Origin: Chitinophagaceae bacterium
GTDB lineage: Bacteria; Bacteroidota; Bacteroidia; Chitinophagales; Chitinophagaceae
Length of the DNA stretch: 64,000 bases
NCBI GenBank assembly: GCA_003168265.1
Contig: PMSV01000024.1
Coordinates: 1 to 64,000, forward strand
Reading direction: 5' to 3'
Part shown: piece by piece, positions 1-7,417 of the stretch
Numbering within the stretch: position 1 is the first letter of the stretch
Layout: every line of letters starts with the position of its first letter
Position numbers and translations under genes: made by a program
Notes under the pieces: generated by a model
The model's database searches: none
The model's input: the letters and a program-made list of their open reading frames with translations, nothing else
What the model was told of the DNA's origin: nothing

Positions 1-17
1 AGGGGTTAGTTAGAGGC

Positions 18-158
18 TTACACAGAGAGCCGCGGCATATCCCGTATAAAAAGGTTAATAGCTGTTCCACCATGAAGCGCAAAACAATTTTCTTTGGCAA
101 CTTCTGGCAGTACATTCAGTAAAAGAACTACCTGATTTTTATATGCTTGCTTTATCAT
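18..158 (-). pseudogene. AbiEii-type nucleotidyltransferase toxin, truncated remnant
   Basis: The reverse strand reads a 46-residue frame whose ATG lies inside the 3' end of the AbiEi-like gene (20-nt overlap, typical of coupled abiEi-abiEii). It contains the family's early signature: FALHGGTAINLF followed by RDMPRLSV. In AbiEii nucleotidyltransferases this GG...RLSV stretch leads directly into the catalytic DxDL; here a TAA stop (18-20) falls exactly after RLSV. The following bases do not restore a clean DIDL in any frame visible before the window edge. The toxin therefore appears inactivated at its catalytic motif, unless a frameshift or assembly error lies at this edge. Assignment to the family is by motif recognition and gene order. 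Confidence 0.7.
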
Positions 159-921
159 GTTCTTCCAATTCTTTGGGTACGGTTATTTTATACTTTGAAA
201 CATACATGCCGTTCTTAACAATGCTGCGCTTCCCTTTTCCCAAATCTATTTTGTTTAAATCTAAATATTTAAACCATTCATGGCCTGCCTTTTCAGCAAG
301 GTACATGAACAGCCGTTTAACTTTTACGGACTGGCATTTTTCAAGCAATGGCTGAAGCTGGTTTGGGCTTAGATTATTCAACCCCTCCATAAGTTCATAG
401 CATTCCAGCAAGCCCTGTTTTTCATGAGCCAGGTACAGGCATTCCATGACGGCACGAGCCGCGCCCGATATTTTTATTGAAAAGCTTTTTATCTCCTTAT
501 CGGTAAGCCCCATATCGGCAGGTAAAAATGACGTTGGATAATATTCAACCTTTACCCCCCAATCATGCTTTTGAAACCACGCCGGTAGCTTTTCGCCCTT
601 GTCGCCAAAAACAGTCACATTATTTGTCGCAAGTTCCAGATAATGCGCCTTTCCCATCAAGGATAGGGCAGTTCTGCCTCCTGGATGCGCCGCAGAGCCG
701 CTCTCTCGCTGTAAGGCGTAAATTGCGCCCTCGTATTCAACTTGATCCCCTGCCCGTATCGTGGCTCCCGTACCTATCGATTCAAGCCATTTGCTCTTTC
801 TGTAGCGTTTTTGAAGATCAAGGCTATAACCCTGTTTTGCCAACCAAAAAGACTGCATGACCACACCGGAAGGGTGTGAACTGAGCAGATGGTTTATTTT
901 TGATGTGTTTTCGGAACTCAT
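139..921 (-). CDS. AbiEi-like antitoxin / transcriptional regulator of a type IV toxin-antitoxin system
   Basis: A 260-residue protein resembling AbiEi antitoxins: an N-terminal winged-helix segment (residues about 5-60, including PSGVV, LQKRYRKSKWLESIG and TIRAGD) followed by the C-terminal AbiEi domain that antagonises the toxin and assists autorepression. Family members normally bind inverted repeats upstream of their own operon and neutralise the AbiEii nucleotidyltransferase. I placed the start at ATG 921 (MSSENTSK), which matches the usual beginning of the family; an in-frame ATG lies six codons upstream at 939. The partner gene overlaps its 3' end but is truncated, so the antitoxin now stands nearly alone, a common end stage of toxin-antitoxin decay. 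Confidence 0.8.
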   Translation of the reverse strand: MSSENTSKINHLLSSHPSGVVMQSFWLAKQGYSLDLQKRYRKSKWLESIGTGATIRAGDQVEYEGAIYALQRESGSAAHPGGRTALSLMGKAHYLELATNNVTVFGDKGEKLPAWFQKHDWGVKVEYYPTSFLPADMGLTDKEIKSFSIKISGAARAVMECLYLAHEKQGLLECYELMEGLNNLSPNQLQPLLEKCQSVKVKRLFMYLAEKAGHEWFKYLDLNKIDLGKGKRSIVKNGMYVSKYKITVPKELEEHDKASI

Positions 922-983
922 AGTACCAATATAGCACATTTTTTAAACTATGCAATAAAATGGTTTAAATATGTCATTTTTAA

Positions 984-998
984 GGTACTCAGAGTACC
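984..998. promoter_or_regulatory. Perfect inverted repeat upstream of the AbiEi-like gene, candidate operator
   Basis: GGTACTC-A-GAGTACC is a perfect palindrome with 7-nt arms and a 1-nt spacer, about 60 nt upstream of the antitoxin start and within AT-rich DNA. A related GTACC motif recurs near the start codon (about 923-927). AbiEi antitoxins are known to autorepress by binding inverted repeats in their promoters, so this is a reasonable operator. The role is inferred from position and symmetry only. Confidence 0.45.
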
Positions 999-1072
999 TA
1001 TATGGTGTTAATTATAAACTCAGGCGAGTTTTGGGAATATTATGTTCTATCGGGCGTTATCTACCCGTAGAC

Positions 1073-1104
1073 AAGGGTTTCAATTAGGCTTGAAACCCCT
1101 TTTC
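1073..1104. terminator. Hairpin with 9-bp stem (terminator-like)
   Basis: GGGTTTCAA and TTGAAACCC pair perfectly around a TTAGGC loop and are followed on the + strand by CTTTT. It lies between the lipoprotein gene (minus) and the AbiE promoter region. The short U-tract makes it a weak intrinsic terminator; it could also be a recombination-site relic. Confidence 0.4.
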
Positions 1105-1220
1105 ATTGCTTAGTGGATATTCCGGCGAAGCTTAAAGGTAATTGGTTAAACGCGTCTCTAATACTGGTCACTTTCTCTCGGAATTAGATTGTCAGTATCA
1201 CCGGAATCTCCATCAATCCG

Positions 1221-1634
1221 CTATCTTTTATAATAGATATCAACCTCGCCAGTATTTCTTATGTATCCCTTACGAACAGCCCAATCTAAATAGATATTTG
1301 TTGCAATGGTATCAACTTTAAATTGGTCTATTTTCCTGCCAAAATCAGTGCCGGCAATCTTCCGTAGAGCGCCGAGTCTGCAATAATTTACAGTCATTCC
1401 TTTATACCTTAGATTAGTCGACATCCGTGGATCAAGGATATTTATCAGCAATAATTTTACAGCTGATGTGTCTTTTGCTTCACCAAGTTTAAAACATGCT
1501 TCATCTATTTTGTCTATGTCATTTGAAAGTAAATCCCTCTTGTAAATATCTTTGTCATTGCAGGAATTCAAATAGAAGGTGATTAATACCAAAAAACAAG
1601 AAGCTTGAGGCAATGCTAAATTAATTTGATTCAT
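1221..1634 (-). CDS. Small predicted lipoprotein, function unknown
   Basis: A 137-residue protein starting at ATG 1634; the frame can be extended to a TTG at 1670, but the ATG gives a better signal peptide. The N-terminus has a hydrophobic stretch ending in LNSC (a lipobox-like sequence with Cys about 25 residues from the start), suggesting export and lipidation. The mature part is charged and helical, with a segment resembling one or two HEAT-like repeats (DEACFKLGEAKDTSAVKLLL). I do not recognise a family. It follows the frameshifted small gene by 26 nt on the same strand, so both were probably one operon. Confidence 0.55.
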   Translation of the reverse strand: MNQINLALPQASCFLVLITFYLNSCNDKDIYKRDLLSNDIDKIDEACFKLGEAKDTSAVKLLLINILDPRMSTNLRYKGMTVNYCRLGALRKIAGTDFGRKIDQFKVDTIATNIYLDWAVRKGYIRNTGEVDIYYKR

Positions 1635-1660
1635 TATGGCAATTCTAAGGAGGGTTTTAA

Positions 1661-1911
1661 TTATTCCCAAAAAATGCCTGAAAACATATAATCATCCGCT
1701 CCAGTCTCAGGCAAATCTCCAATATACATCGATATGCCATAATCGGCATCTAAAAGAATTTCCTTTAGATCATCATTGACAGGTTTAATTCTGCTAAGTT
1801 GCTCCTCATTAAGTCGTATATTCCAATTGCGTTATACAATGATCGTAATCTTTGGTTAAAGCTTCTTATATTCTCATCATTTGGTCTTTTCTTGGGCAAT
1901 TTATTAGTCAT
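1661..1911 (-). pseudogene. Frameshifted small gene, unknown function
   Basis: The first frame starts at ATG 1911 (MTNKLPKKRPNDENIRSFNQ...) and runs 48 codons to a stop at 1765. A second frame is open from about 1840 to a stop at 1661 and reads NWNIRLNEEQLSRIKPV, then ...LDADYGISMYIGDLPETG...FSGIFWE. Together they would form a roughly 83-residue acidic protein, so a one-base deletion (or two-base insertion) near 1835-1850 is the simplest explanation. The joined protein matches no family I recognise. Sequencing error is an alternative. The downstream lipoprotein gene begins 26 nt after its stop. Confidence 0.5.
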
Positions 1912-2191
1912 TTGAACACAGTAATCTCCCTCATAATTGGGTTAAATAAAAGGGATCCCTAGTTCATAGGTTTTTTCATACTCCACACCACCTTCAAGAC
2001 TCGTTGAATTTCAGCGGGTTTTGTTGTTTTTGTGAGGGTAGCAATCTGCGGGCAGATTTGGATGGGGTGCGTTTTTGGGGTGCAGAATTTCTATAAAACT
2101 ACCAACTAAATAACCTGAAAGCATATTCTTTTGTCAGCATAGCAGCAATATGCGTCCCAAACGCCTAATAGAATATAGACCGATTCAATTT
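1912..2191. other. Intergenic stretch without recognised gene
   Basis: This 280-nt gap has no convincing reading frame. The part at about 2005-2085 is visibly more GC-rich than its surroundings and may be the border or scar of a transferred segment, but no terminal repeat or attachment site could be defined. Confidence 0.3.
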
Positions 2192-2731
2192 TCATTGTCT
2201 CAATATGCTTAAATATTCTATCCAAGGTCCAACTGCAGTTTTATATTGCTTAGCCATTACTCGAGAGATTTGAGCAATGTGATTGAGATCGTGCACAGTC
2301 CATGTAGCAAGAAGTTGACGAAGTGTTATTTCCCCGAAAGCAGGATGTATTCCTGTTTCTTCCTCGCTTTTCTCCGTAAGATTTAATGAAATTAAATGTT
2401 CAATATTTTTCTTTCTCAATTTCTTAAACTCCTCCAAAAGTTGGGGCAATGATTTGCCTTTATTTTCTTCAAATTGAGCAAAGCGGTCAAATGGCTCAAA
2501 TGTTCTATTGAAATTATCTGAAAGAATAATCTCCACTCTAGGTATCCAATCTGTTTTTTCACCATAGATAAGATGCCCAACTATGTCAAAGACGCTCCAA
2601 CTCTCTCCGCCTTCATTACATGAGGTCCATTCGGGGGAAATATTTTGCAGCATTGTTATGAGAACATCCGGTGTGCGCTCAAGGATTTCTATTGATTTTA
2701 ACATGCTGAAATTCATTATAGCTGTTTTCAT
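2192..2731 (-). CDS. DinB-family (DinB/YfiT-like) putative metalloprotein
   Basis: A 179-residue four-helix-bundle protein of the DinB/YfiT superfamily. The three histidines that normally bind a divalent metal are visible: H53 in VGHLIYGE, and H147 and H151 in HDLNHIAQ near the C-terminus. Other hallmarks are the early helix with TPDVLITML and the WSVFDIVGHL segment. Members include thiol- or bacillithiol-dependent transferases and uncharacterised stress proteins; the substrate cannot be told from sequence. No operon partner is apparent; an attC-like hairpin lies about 40 nt upstream, which suggests the gene may have arrived as a mobile cassette (inference). Confidence 0.85.
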   Translation of the reverse strand: MKTAIMNFSMLKSIEILERTPDVLITMLQNISPEWTSCNEGGESWSVFDIVGHLIYGEKTDWIPRVEIILSDNFNRTFEPFDRFAQFEENKGKSLPQLLEEFKKLRKKNIEHLISLNLTEKSEEETGIHPAFGEITLRQLLATWTVHDLNHIAQISRVMAKQYKTAVGPWIEYLSILRQ

Positions 2732-2772
2732 TTACAATCTGTAAGAGCTTCGTACAAGACGGTGTTGTTCGT

Positions 2773-2813
2773 AACGTCCATAGCTTGCTACTGTGCCGCA
2801 CAGTCATGACGTT
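2773..2813. repeat. Imperfect bipartite inverted repeat, attC-like
   Basis: AACGTC (2773-2778) pairs with GACGTT (2808-2813), and an inner arm ACTGTG (2790-2795) pairs with CACAGT (2799-2804) around a CCG loop. Unpaired bases lie mostly on one side (a bulged C at 2779 and AGCTTGCT at 2782-2789). Two stems separated by a spacer with extrahelical bases on one arm are the layout of integron attC sites. The GTTRRRY/RYYYAAC core matches only partly (GTTCAGC on the + strand). No integrase gene is in the window. Confidence 0.4.
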
Positions 2814-3070
2814 CAGCCGGAAACAAAGCTTAATACAATTACTAATCATGAAGATAAGAACAAAAGCTTAATAGAATCTGCCCTCCCTTCACAGAATATT
2901 TAAAAAATTTGCAAAATTTAGAGGGCGTTTACTTTAGGTTTTTCATAGAAGTATCATGTTTAAAAATATTCCGCCTGCACAATATTATATGATAGTACAA
3001 AAGCCTATTGCACTTCTATCCGCTTACATAACAGAAAGAAACATATTGGCTGTAGTTTTTCTCTTTTGTC
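2814..3070. other. AT-rich intergenic region without supported gene
   Basis: No family-like protein could be read here. A 61-codon frame on the + strand (2956-3141) lies antisense to the HepT remnant and is treated as chance. Confidence 0.3.
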
Positions 3071-3208
3071 TTAAATGTTGCAAAATCTTTGTAATGCATT
3101 TTTTGCGTCTGAATAGCCTTCAAATGAAATATCTTTTGTAAAATCTCTGATGTTACCAATCGCTTCCGATATATATTCAAACAGTAATTGGATACTTCTT
3201 TCAGACAT
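3071..3208 (-). pseudogene. HepT-like toxin, N-terminal remnant
   Basis: The reverse strand encodes 45 residues starting MSERSIQLLFEYISEAIG and continuing NIRDFTKDISFEGYSDAK, which matches the N-terminal helix and the conserved FTxxxSFExFxxDxK stretch of HepT-like (DUF86) toxins. In intact proteins this is followed by a DAVIRNxEIIGEA helix carrying the RX4-6H RNase/AMPylation-target motif; here the frame closes after NALQRFCNI, so the functional part is missing. Its ATG overlaps the stop of the MntA-like remnant by 8 nt (ATGTCTGA), the usual arrangement of mntA-hepT. Confidence 0.6.
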
Positions 3209-3345
3209 TGACAAGGCTTTTTTCTACAAAAGGAAGATTACGGGGTTTAATTGCCTTGCGCGAAACAAGATCAATTTTATGATTGAACAGATCTTGCTCA
3301 ATTGGAAAGGGAATTTTTTTATCTGACAAAATGAAGGTTATTAGA
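3201..3345 (-). pseudogene. MntA-like nucleotidyltransferase antitoxin, C-terminal remnant
   Basis: An open frame without a start codon reads ...IEQDLFNHKIDLVSRK, then AIKPRNLPFVEKSLVNV and stop. The KIDLVSRKAIKP...FVEKSLVNV tail closely resembles the C-terminal end of MNT-domain antitoxins (typical VDLVTxKALKPxxRPYVxxDxVYV). The N-terminal part with the GSxxRG...DxD nucleotidyltransferase motif is absent. Together with the adjacent HepT fragment this is a broken type VII MntA-HepT module. Family assignment rests on motif memory and gene order. Confidence 0.55.
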
Positions 3346-3417
3346 GGGATTGAAAGAAATTAGAGATGAAAATAATTCATTATTATTATTTCTGTTTGTA
3401 TAATTTGTTTTATAAAG

Positions 3418-3624
3418 ATGGGTTTGGTCTTTACTGGGCACGATGGCAAATATGTAGACAACAGCGTCGATCCTGATTTTATTCTATTCGAGCGACAAAG
3501 CGTACTGGCACCCTTGGAGCCTAAGAGAAGTCAGGAGATTACCGGGAGCAATGAGGAGTTCCAGAAGGAGAATAATATCCTGATGACAGTCGATAATTTT
3601 CTACGCCCCTTTAAAAGACATTAA
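3418..3624 (+). CDS. Short open frame, unknown, possibly a gene fragment
   Basis: A 68-residue frame beginning MGLVFTGHDGKYVDNSVDPD. The composition is protein-like (acidic, with a possible helix SNEEFQKENN), but there is no recognised domain, signal peptide or membrane segment. It sits alone at the edge of the decaying island, convergent with the SDR gene. It may be a fragment of a larger lost gene or a chance frame. Confidence 0.2.
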   Translation: MGLVFTGHDGKYVDNSVDPDFILFERQSVLAPLEPKRSQEITGSNEEFQKENNILMTVDNFLRPFKRH

Positions 3625-3677
3625 GATCCTCTATCATTAGTTTCCAAATAGATTTGTTTTTATTCTTTACATCAAGG

Positions 3678-4397
3678 TCAATAAATGCCTGTAGCAAATG
3701 GCGCTTTATGAGAGCTCAGCCATATTACCTGTCTGGCAGCTTCTCCAATCTTACCAGTGCTGCCCATGAAGAGGGTATCCGGTCTATTTCTTTCTGTTGG
3801 CTTCATACCGTCAAGCATTGCCGCATTGATAAATGCAGGCGCGATGACATGTACGCGGATGCCCCTATACAAATCTTCTTCGGTAGCAACATGCATTTGG
3901 CCTGCCATGCCATATTTTGCAGCCGCGTACGAGTCAAATGGAGCTGAGCGAATAGCTCCCAAAATAGTAGACATATTTATGATAATGCCTCCGCCTTGCT
4001 TTTGCATCGCTTCGATCTCGAGCTTCATACAACAAAAGAGGCCACTCAGGTCAAGGCCCATCTCATCATCAAACTCTTGCGAGCCTTTTCCTTGTGGGGA
4101 CTGTAACTTGCTGATTATTGCGGAATTATTGCAGGCAATATCAATGCTGCCATATATGCTGATCGTCCTGCTGATCAATTTCTCACATTCTGGCGTTTTG
4201 AACACATCAGCCTTAATAAAAGCAGCCTCTCCCTTTTTCCTTTTTATCCTTGCAACTATATCCATGCCCTTTTCCCGGCAGGTATCCGATACTATCACCT
4301 TTGCTCCATAAGCAGCATAGGACATGGCGATGGCAGGACCTATGCCCCAACCGACGCCTGTGACTAATGCCGTTCTCCCTTCAAAATATTGTTCCAT
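3678..4397 (-). CDS. Short-chain dehydrogenase/reductase, C-terminally shortened
   Basis: A 239-residue classical SDR. The Rossmann cofactor motif TGVGWGIG is at residues 13-20, a degenerate NNAG motif appears as NNSA at 90-93, and the catalytic Tyr157 and Lys161 are in YAAAK, with Ser143 upstream. SDRs oxidise or reduce alcohols and ketones with NAD(P)H; the substrate is unknown. The protein stops at ATGIY, where family members continue about 15 residues through a DGG-containing strand, so the last strand is missing; the stop is TGA and a second TGA follows shortly. It lies 48 nt downstream of the histidine kinase gene on the same strand, probably co-transcribed. Truncation may impair folding or tetramer contacts (inference). 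Confidence 0.75.
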   Translation of the reverse strand: MEQYFEGRTALVTGVGWGIGPAIAMSYAAYGAKVIVSDTCREKGMDIVARIKRKKGEAAFIKADVFKTPECEKLISRTISIYGSIDIACNNSAIISKLQSPQGKGSQEFDDEMGLDLSGLFCCMKLEIEAMQKQGGGIIINMSTILGAIRSAPFDSYAAAKYGMAGQMHVATEEDLYRGIRVHVIAPAFINAAMLDGMKPTERNRPDTLFMGSTGKIGEAARQVIWLSSHKAPFATGIY

Positions 4398-4445
4398 TTT
4401 TTACGTGTTGAATGGTTGCTGATCCATTATGGGAAACGAGTTTTC

Positions 4446-5207
4446 CTACACACATTCGCCTGATTGTTGGATCTTTTGGAAGGAAAGATAGAAACAAGTC
4501 CCATTGCCTTCCACTGATCGCACTTCTGTCGTCACATGGTTTGCCAAAAGGATATCCATTGTTGCAGACAGCCCCAGGCCCATCCCGCCAGCCTTGCCGG
4601 TGAAATATGGCACAAAGATTTTGCTCAGGTTCTTTTGACTGATGCCGATACCGTTGTCTTTTATTTCTATGACACATTTATTATTTATCGATCTTGTGAT
4701 CAGTTTCAATTTCCCGTTCCCATAAGGCATGGCTTCAACGGCATTGATAATGATATTAGCCAAAGCAATCTTCATTTTCTGTTTATCTACCAAGACTTTA
4801 CAGTCGAGCGTAGTGTAAAGCTTTGTCACCGAAATGTTTTTAAGAAAGATCCGATCTTCAGCCAAGGCAAGCGCCTCGTCTACCAGTTGATGGATCGGAT
4901 AATTTCCAGGCTTTATCACATCGGATTGCCATGACCTTAGAAGATCATTGACCAAATCGTTTATTTGCGTTGAGGATCTCATGATTATGTCCTGATAGAG
5001 CTCGCGATCACAGGATCTGGCCGGGGACCTTAGCATTTGTACTGCCAGGCTGATGGTCGTCAGGGGGTTCCGGATCTCATGGATAAGGGCAGAAACAAAT
5101 TGGTTTGGCTGTTCTTGCGTTATTTTGAGTGGTTCCGGGGAGATGAAAAGGTTAGCAGATAACGGATAGCTTTTCGTGGCATCGGAGGCAATTTTGATCG
5201 TGCTCAT
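4446..5207 (-). CDS. Cytoplasmic sensor-less histidine kinase (HisKA/HATPase_c)
   Basis: A 253-residue kinase with a HisKA dimerisation domain (H-box SALIHEIRNPLTTI, phospho-acceptor His43) and an HATPase_c domain with N-box NAVEAM (N155), G1 box DNGIG (184-188) and G2 box GGMGLGLS (207-214). There is no transmembrane segment and only about 35 residues precede the H-box, so it lacks an obvious sensory domain and probably takes its input from a partner protein. No response regulator is encoded nearby; the SDR gene follows and another orphan kinase gene precedes it on the same strand. Start at ATG 5207 gives the full H-box. Confidence 0.85.
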   Translation of the reverse strand: MSTIKIASDATKSYPLSANLFISPEPLKITQEQPNQFVSALIHEIRNPLTTISLAVQMLRSPARSCDRELYQDIIMRSSTQINDLVNDLLRSWQSDVIKPGNYPIHQLVDEALALAEDRIFLKNISVTKLYTTLDCKVLVDKQKMKIALANIIINAVEAMPYGNGKLKLITRSINNKCVIEIKDNGIGISQKNLSKIFVPYFTGKAGGMGLGLSATMDILLANHVTTEVRSVEGNGTCFYLSFQKIQQSGECV

Positions 5208-5301
5208 TTTAGAGAATTTAGTTTGGTGCGCCCATTTAAGATAAGATGCTTATAGAAAAATGAACCCATTCCTGTAAACTTGGGTTTCTATGTATTGGTT
5301 T

Positions 5302-6774
5302 TCAAAAAAATACAACTTTCAATTTATAACCTTCGCCGGGCTTTGATACTATCGTAACTTTCCCATGAAATAGATCTGCCCTGCTCTTTATATTTATATT
5401 GCCAATCCCATTTTTTCCTTTTTCTAAAATATTACAGCCTACCCCGTTGTCTGAAATAAGCAATATGATTTTATTTTGTTGCTTAGTTAAATTAATGGTT
5501 GCCTGGGTAGCTTTTGAATGCTTTAAGATGTTGTTCAATTGTTCCTGCACGATCCTGAAAATAGTAAGCTGCAGCCTTTCATCCAGACCTCCTTCACCGA
5601 GGTCGCACTCCTGCAGTTCAATATGTATTGGTTGTATTATGACAAGATCAGCTATTAACATTTTTATGCTGTCGATCAGACCCAATTCCATATCCGGGGT
5701 TGCTAATGTTTTGGAGATCTTCCTGATCTCATTTATCACACTCATTATGTGGCCAGAAGATTTTGACAGGCACATTTGTGTGTTGTGCTTGCCCGTTCTT
5801 GCCATTTCTATATACAATTTGGCAGCGCCCAAGATCTGGTTCAGGTTATCATGCAGTTCTTTACCAATTTCCGAACGCTCGCTCTCCTGTGCCTCAAGAA
5901 CCGCCTGAGTCACTTCTTTTTGCCTTGTTAGCTGCTCCTCTGCTAATTTTCTTTCGCTTTCCAATAATCTATTCTCGGCTGTTTTTCTGGCAGTGATATC
6001 CTGGGTAGCGCCGACCATCCTGGAAGCCACATTATCGCCGCTATAAATGATATGCCCACGGTCGTGGACAAAGGCATAGCTTCCATCTTCCCTTTGGAAC
6101 CTGTATTCATCTTCCCATGTACTTTGTGATCCTTCAGAAAAGAGCTCATGCAGCCTTTTCATGACGCGAGGCTTATCATCAGGGTGCATGCGGCCCTCCC
6201 AAAAACTCTGGGGGACAAGAGCATTCTCTATCTGGTAGCCAAAAGCCCTTTTATGGCCTCCATCTATCCAAAAGACCTCTTTAGCCTGAAGGTCCCATTC
6301 CCAAAGGCAATCGTTCGTAACTTCTGATACATACCGGTACAGCTCGTTCATCGCTTTCAGTTGCTTCTCCAGATGCCTCAAGTGTGTTGGGTGTACCGGA
6401 TGGTCCCGGCTCTTGAAAGAAACAGATAATGTATCGTCGCAATAGTAGGTAATGACATCAAACCAAGCTCCCATTTCTCCCCAATATTCTTCAAAGTGAA
6501 CAGGGATATCCTGGAGGAATGCTTTGTGGTAGGCTGTGTAAAGATCTATAGGGATGGCCGTTGCGAATTTTTCCCATAGGTTCTCCCCGATGATATCCTT
6601 CGCCTGGACGCCTGATAATTTTTCCGCTGCTTTGTTCCAATACTTCACTGTCCAACTGTGATCCACTGTAAAGAACCCATTAGCAATAGTTTCTGTGATA
6701 GGCTTGCCCAAGTAGCCATTTCTATTGCCAGCTTTCTGAACGCCATTTGCATTTGAAAGGAGCTTAACAGCCAT
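5302..6774 (-). CDS. PAS-domain histidine kinase of the NarX/HisKA_3 type
   Basis: A 490-residue soluble kinase. An N-terminal PAS domain (about 25-125: ANGFFTVDHSWTVKYWNKAAE) is followed by a second PAS/PAC domain (about 140-265, ending ...MVGATQDITARK), a short coiled coil, a HisKA_3 dimerisation helix with the E-x-x-x-I-x-x-E-L-H-D box (His308 in KELHDN), and an HATPase_c domain with DNGVG and GIGNINIKSRA. HisKA_3 kinases usually phosphorylate LuxR/NarL-type regulators. None is encoded within the visible neighbourhood, so it is an orphan here. The PAS domains suggest a cytoplasmic cue such as redox state or a small ligand (inference). Confidence 0.9.
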   Translation of the reverse strand: MAVKLLSNANGVQKAGNRNGYLGKPITETIANGFFTVDHSWTVKYWNKAAEKLSGVQAKDIIGENLWEKFATAIPIDLYTAYHKAFLQDIPVHFEEYWGEMGAWFDVITYYCDDTLSVSFKSRDHPVHPTHLRHLEKQLKAMNELYRYVSEVTNDCLWEWDLQAKEVFWIDGGHKRAFGYQIENALVPQSFWEGRMHPDDKPRVMKRLHELFSEGSQSTWEDEYRFQREDGSYAFVHDRGHIIYSGDNVASRMVGATQDITARKTAENRLLESERKLAEEQLTRQKEVTQAVLEAQESERSEIGKELHDNLNQILGAAKLYIEMARTGKHNTQMCLSKSSGHIMSVINEIRKISKTLATPDMELGLIDSIKMLIADLVIIQPIHIELQECDLGEGGLDERLQLTIFRIVQEQLNNILKHSKATQATINLTKQQNKIILLISDNGVGCNILEKGKNGIGNINIKSRADLFHGKVTIVSKPGEGYKLKVVFF

Positions 6775-7417
6775 ACCTGTTTGTTTTGTTTTTTTTGGAA
6801 AATGGTTTTTTCAATAGTTACAATATGCAACTACGTCTGTTTTTGATAATAGTCTAGATCATTTAAGCAACAGATTGAACCCAATAAAATCTGGCGATTG
6901 CACTGCGCCTGAGATTTTGCTGACTTTTTTTCATTCCTGTTTTAAATCTCTTATTGATTTATTGGCCTCCTGGATATTTCAGCTAAAATAAAGGCCAATT
7001 CATTTTGAATGAAAAGCCCATTTCTACAATGGGCTTCCCCTTACCATGCCTCAACTGTTATCCATAAGGGTGAATTCTCTTTGAGCTTTCGTGTCTGCTA
7101 TCTGATTTGTTTCGGCTCAATTGTGGTTTCAATATATTTGACTTTGACAAGCAATATAAAGTTGAGTGATATCGGGCTGGCAAGTATTATACAATTATAG
7201 AAACTTGTTCTATAATTCATACATTATCAAGTATTTCCAGCAAAAAAATCGTATAATTACGAAAATATAATTAGGGTTTTTACTGTCCTTTTAAAAGATC
7301 TCCAAGGTCTTTGATATTTGATAAGTGTTTCCCATTAATAATTGAAATGACCAAAAGCGCCGCCCTTGAATACTATGAAAGGAATTTATTTACTTTCGTA
7401 CTTTAATTTTTTAGAGT
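6775..7417. other. Long AT-rich intergenic region with one small hairpin
   Basis: This gap of more than 600 nt separates the divergent kinase and enoyl-CoA hydratase genes. It contains a small hairpin, GCCCAT-TTCTACA-ATGGGC (7015-7033), followed by a pyrimidine run. A 63-codon frame at 7009-7200 has no family resemblance and is probably chance. A TACTTTCG box about 25-30 nt before the hydratase start resembles the Bacteroidota -7 element with one mismatch. Confidence 0.35.

Noticed and set aside
2956-3141. 61-codon + strand frame
   Set aside because: It is antisense to the HepT remnant and has no family resemblance.
4381-4677. 98-codon reverse frame between kinase and SDR genes
   Set aside because: It overlaps the kinase's catalytic domain in another frame and has no recognised domain.
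7009-7200. 63-codon + strand frame in the gap before the hydratase gene
   Set aside because: It overlaps a hairpin, has no domain and no promoter or neighbour that supports it.
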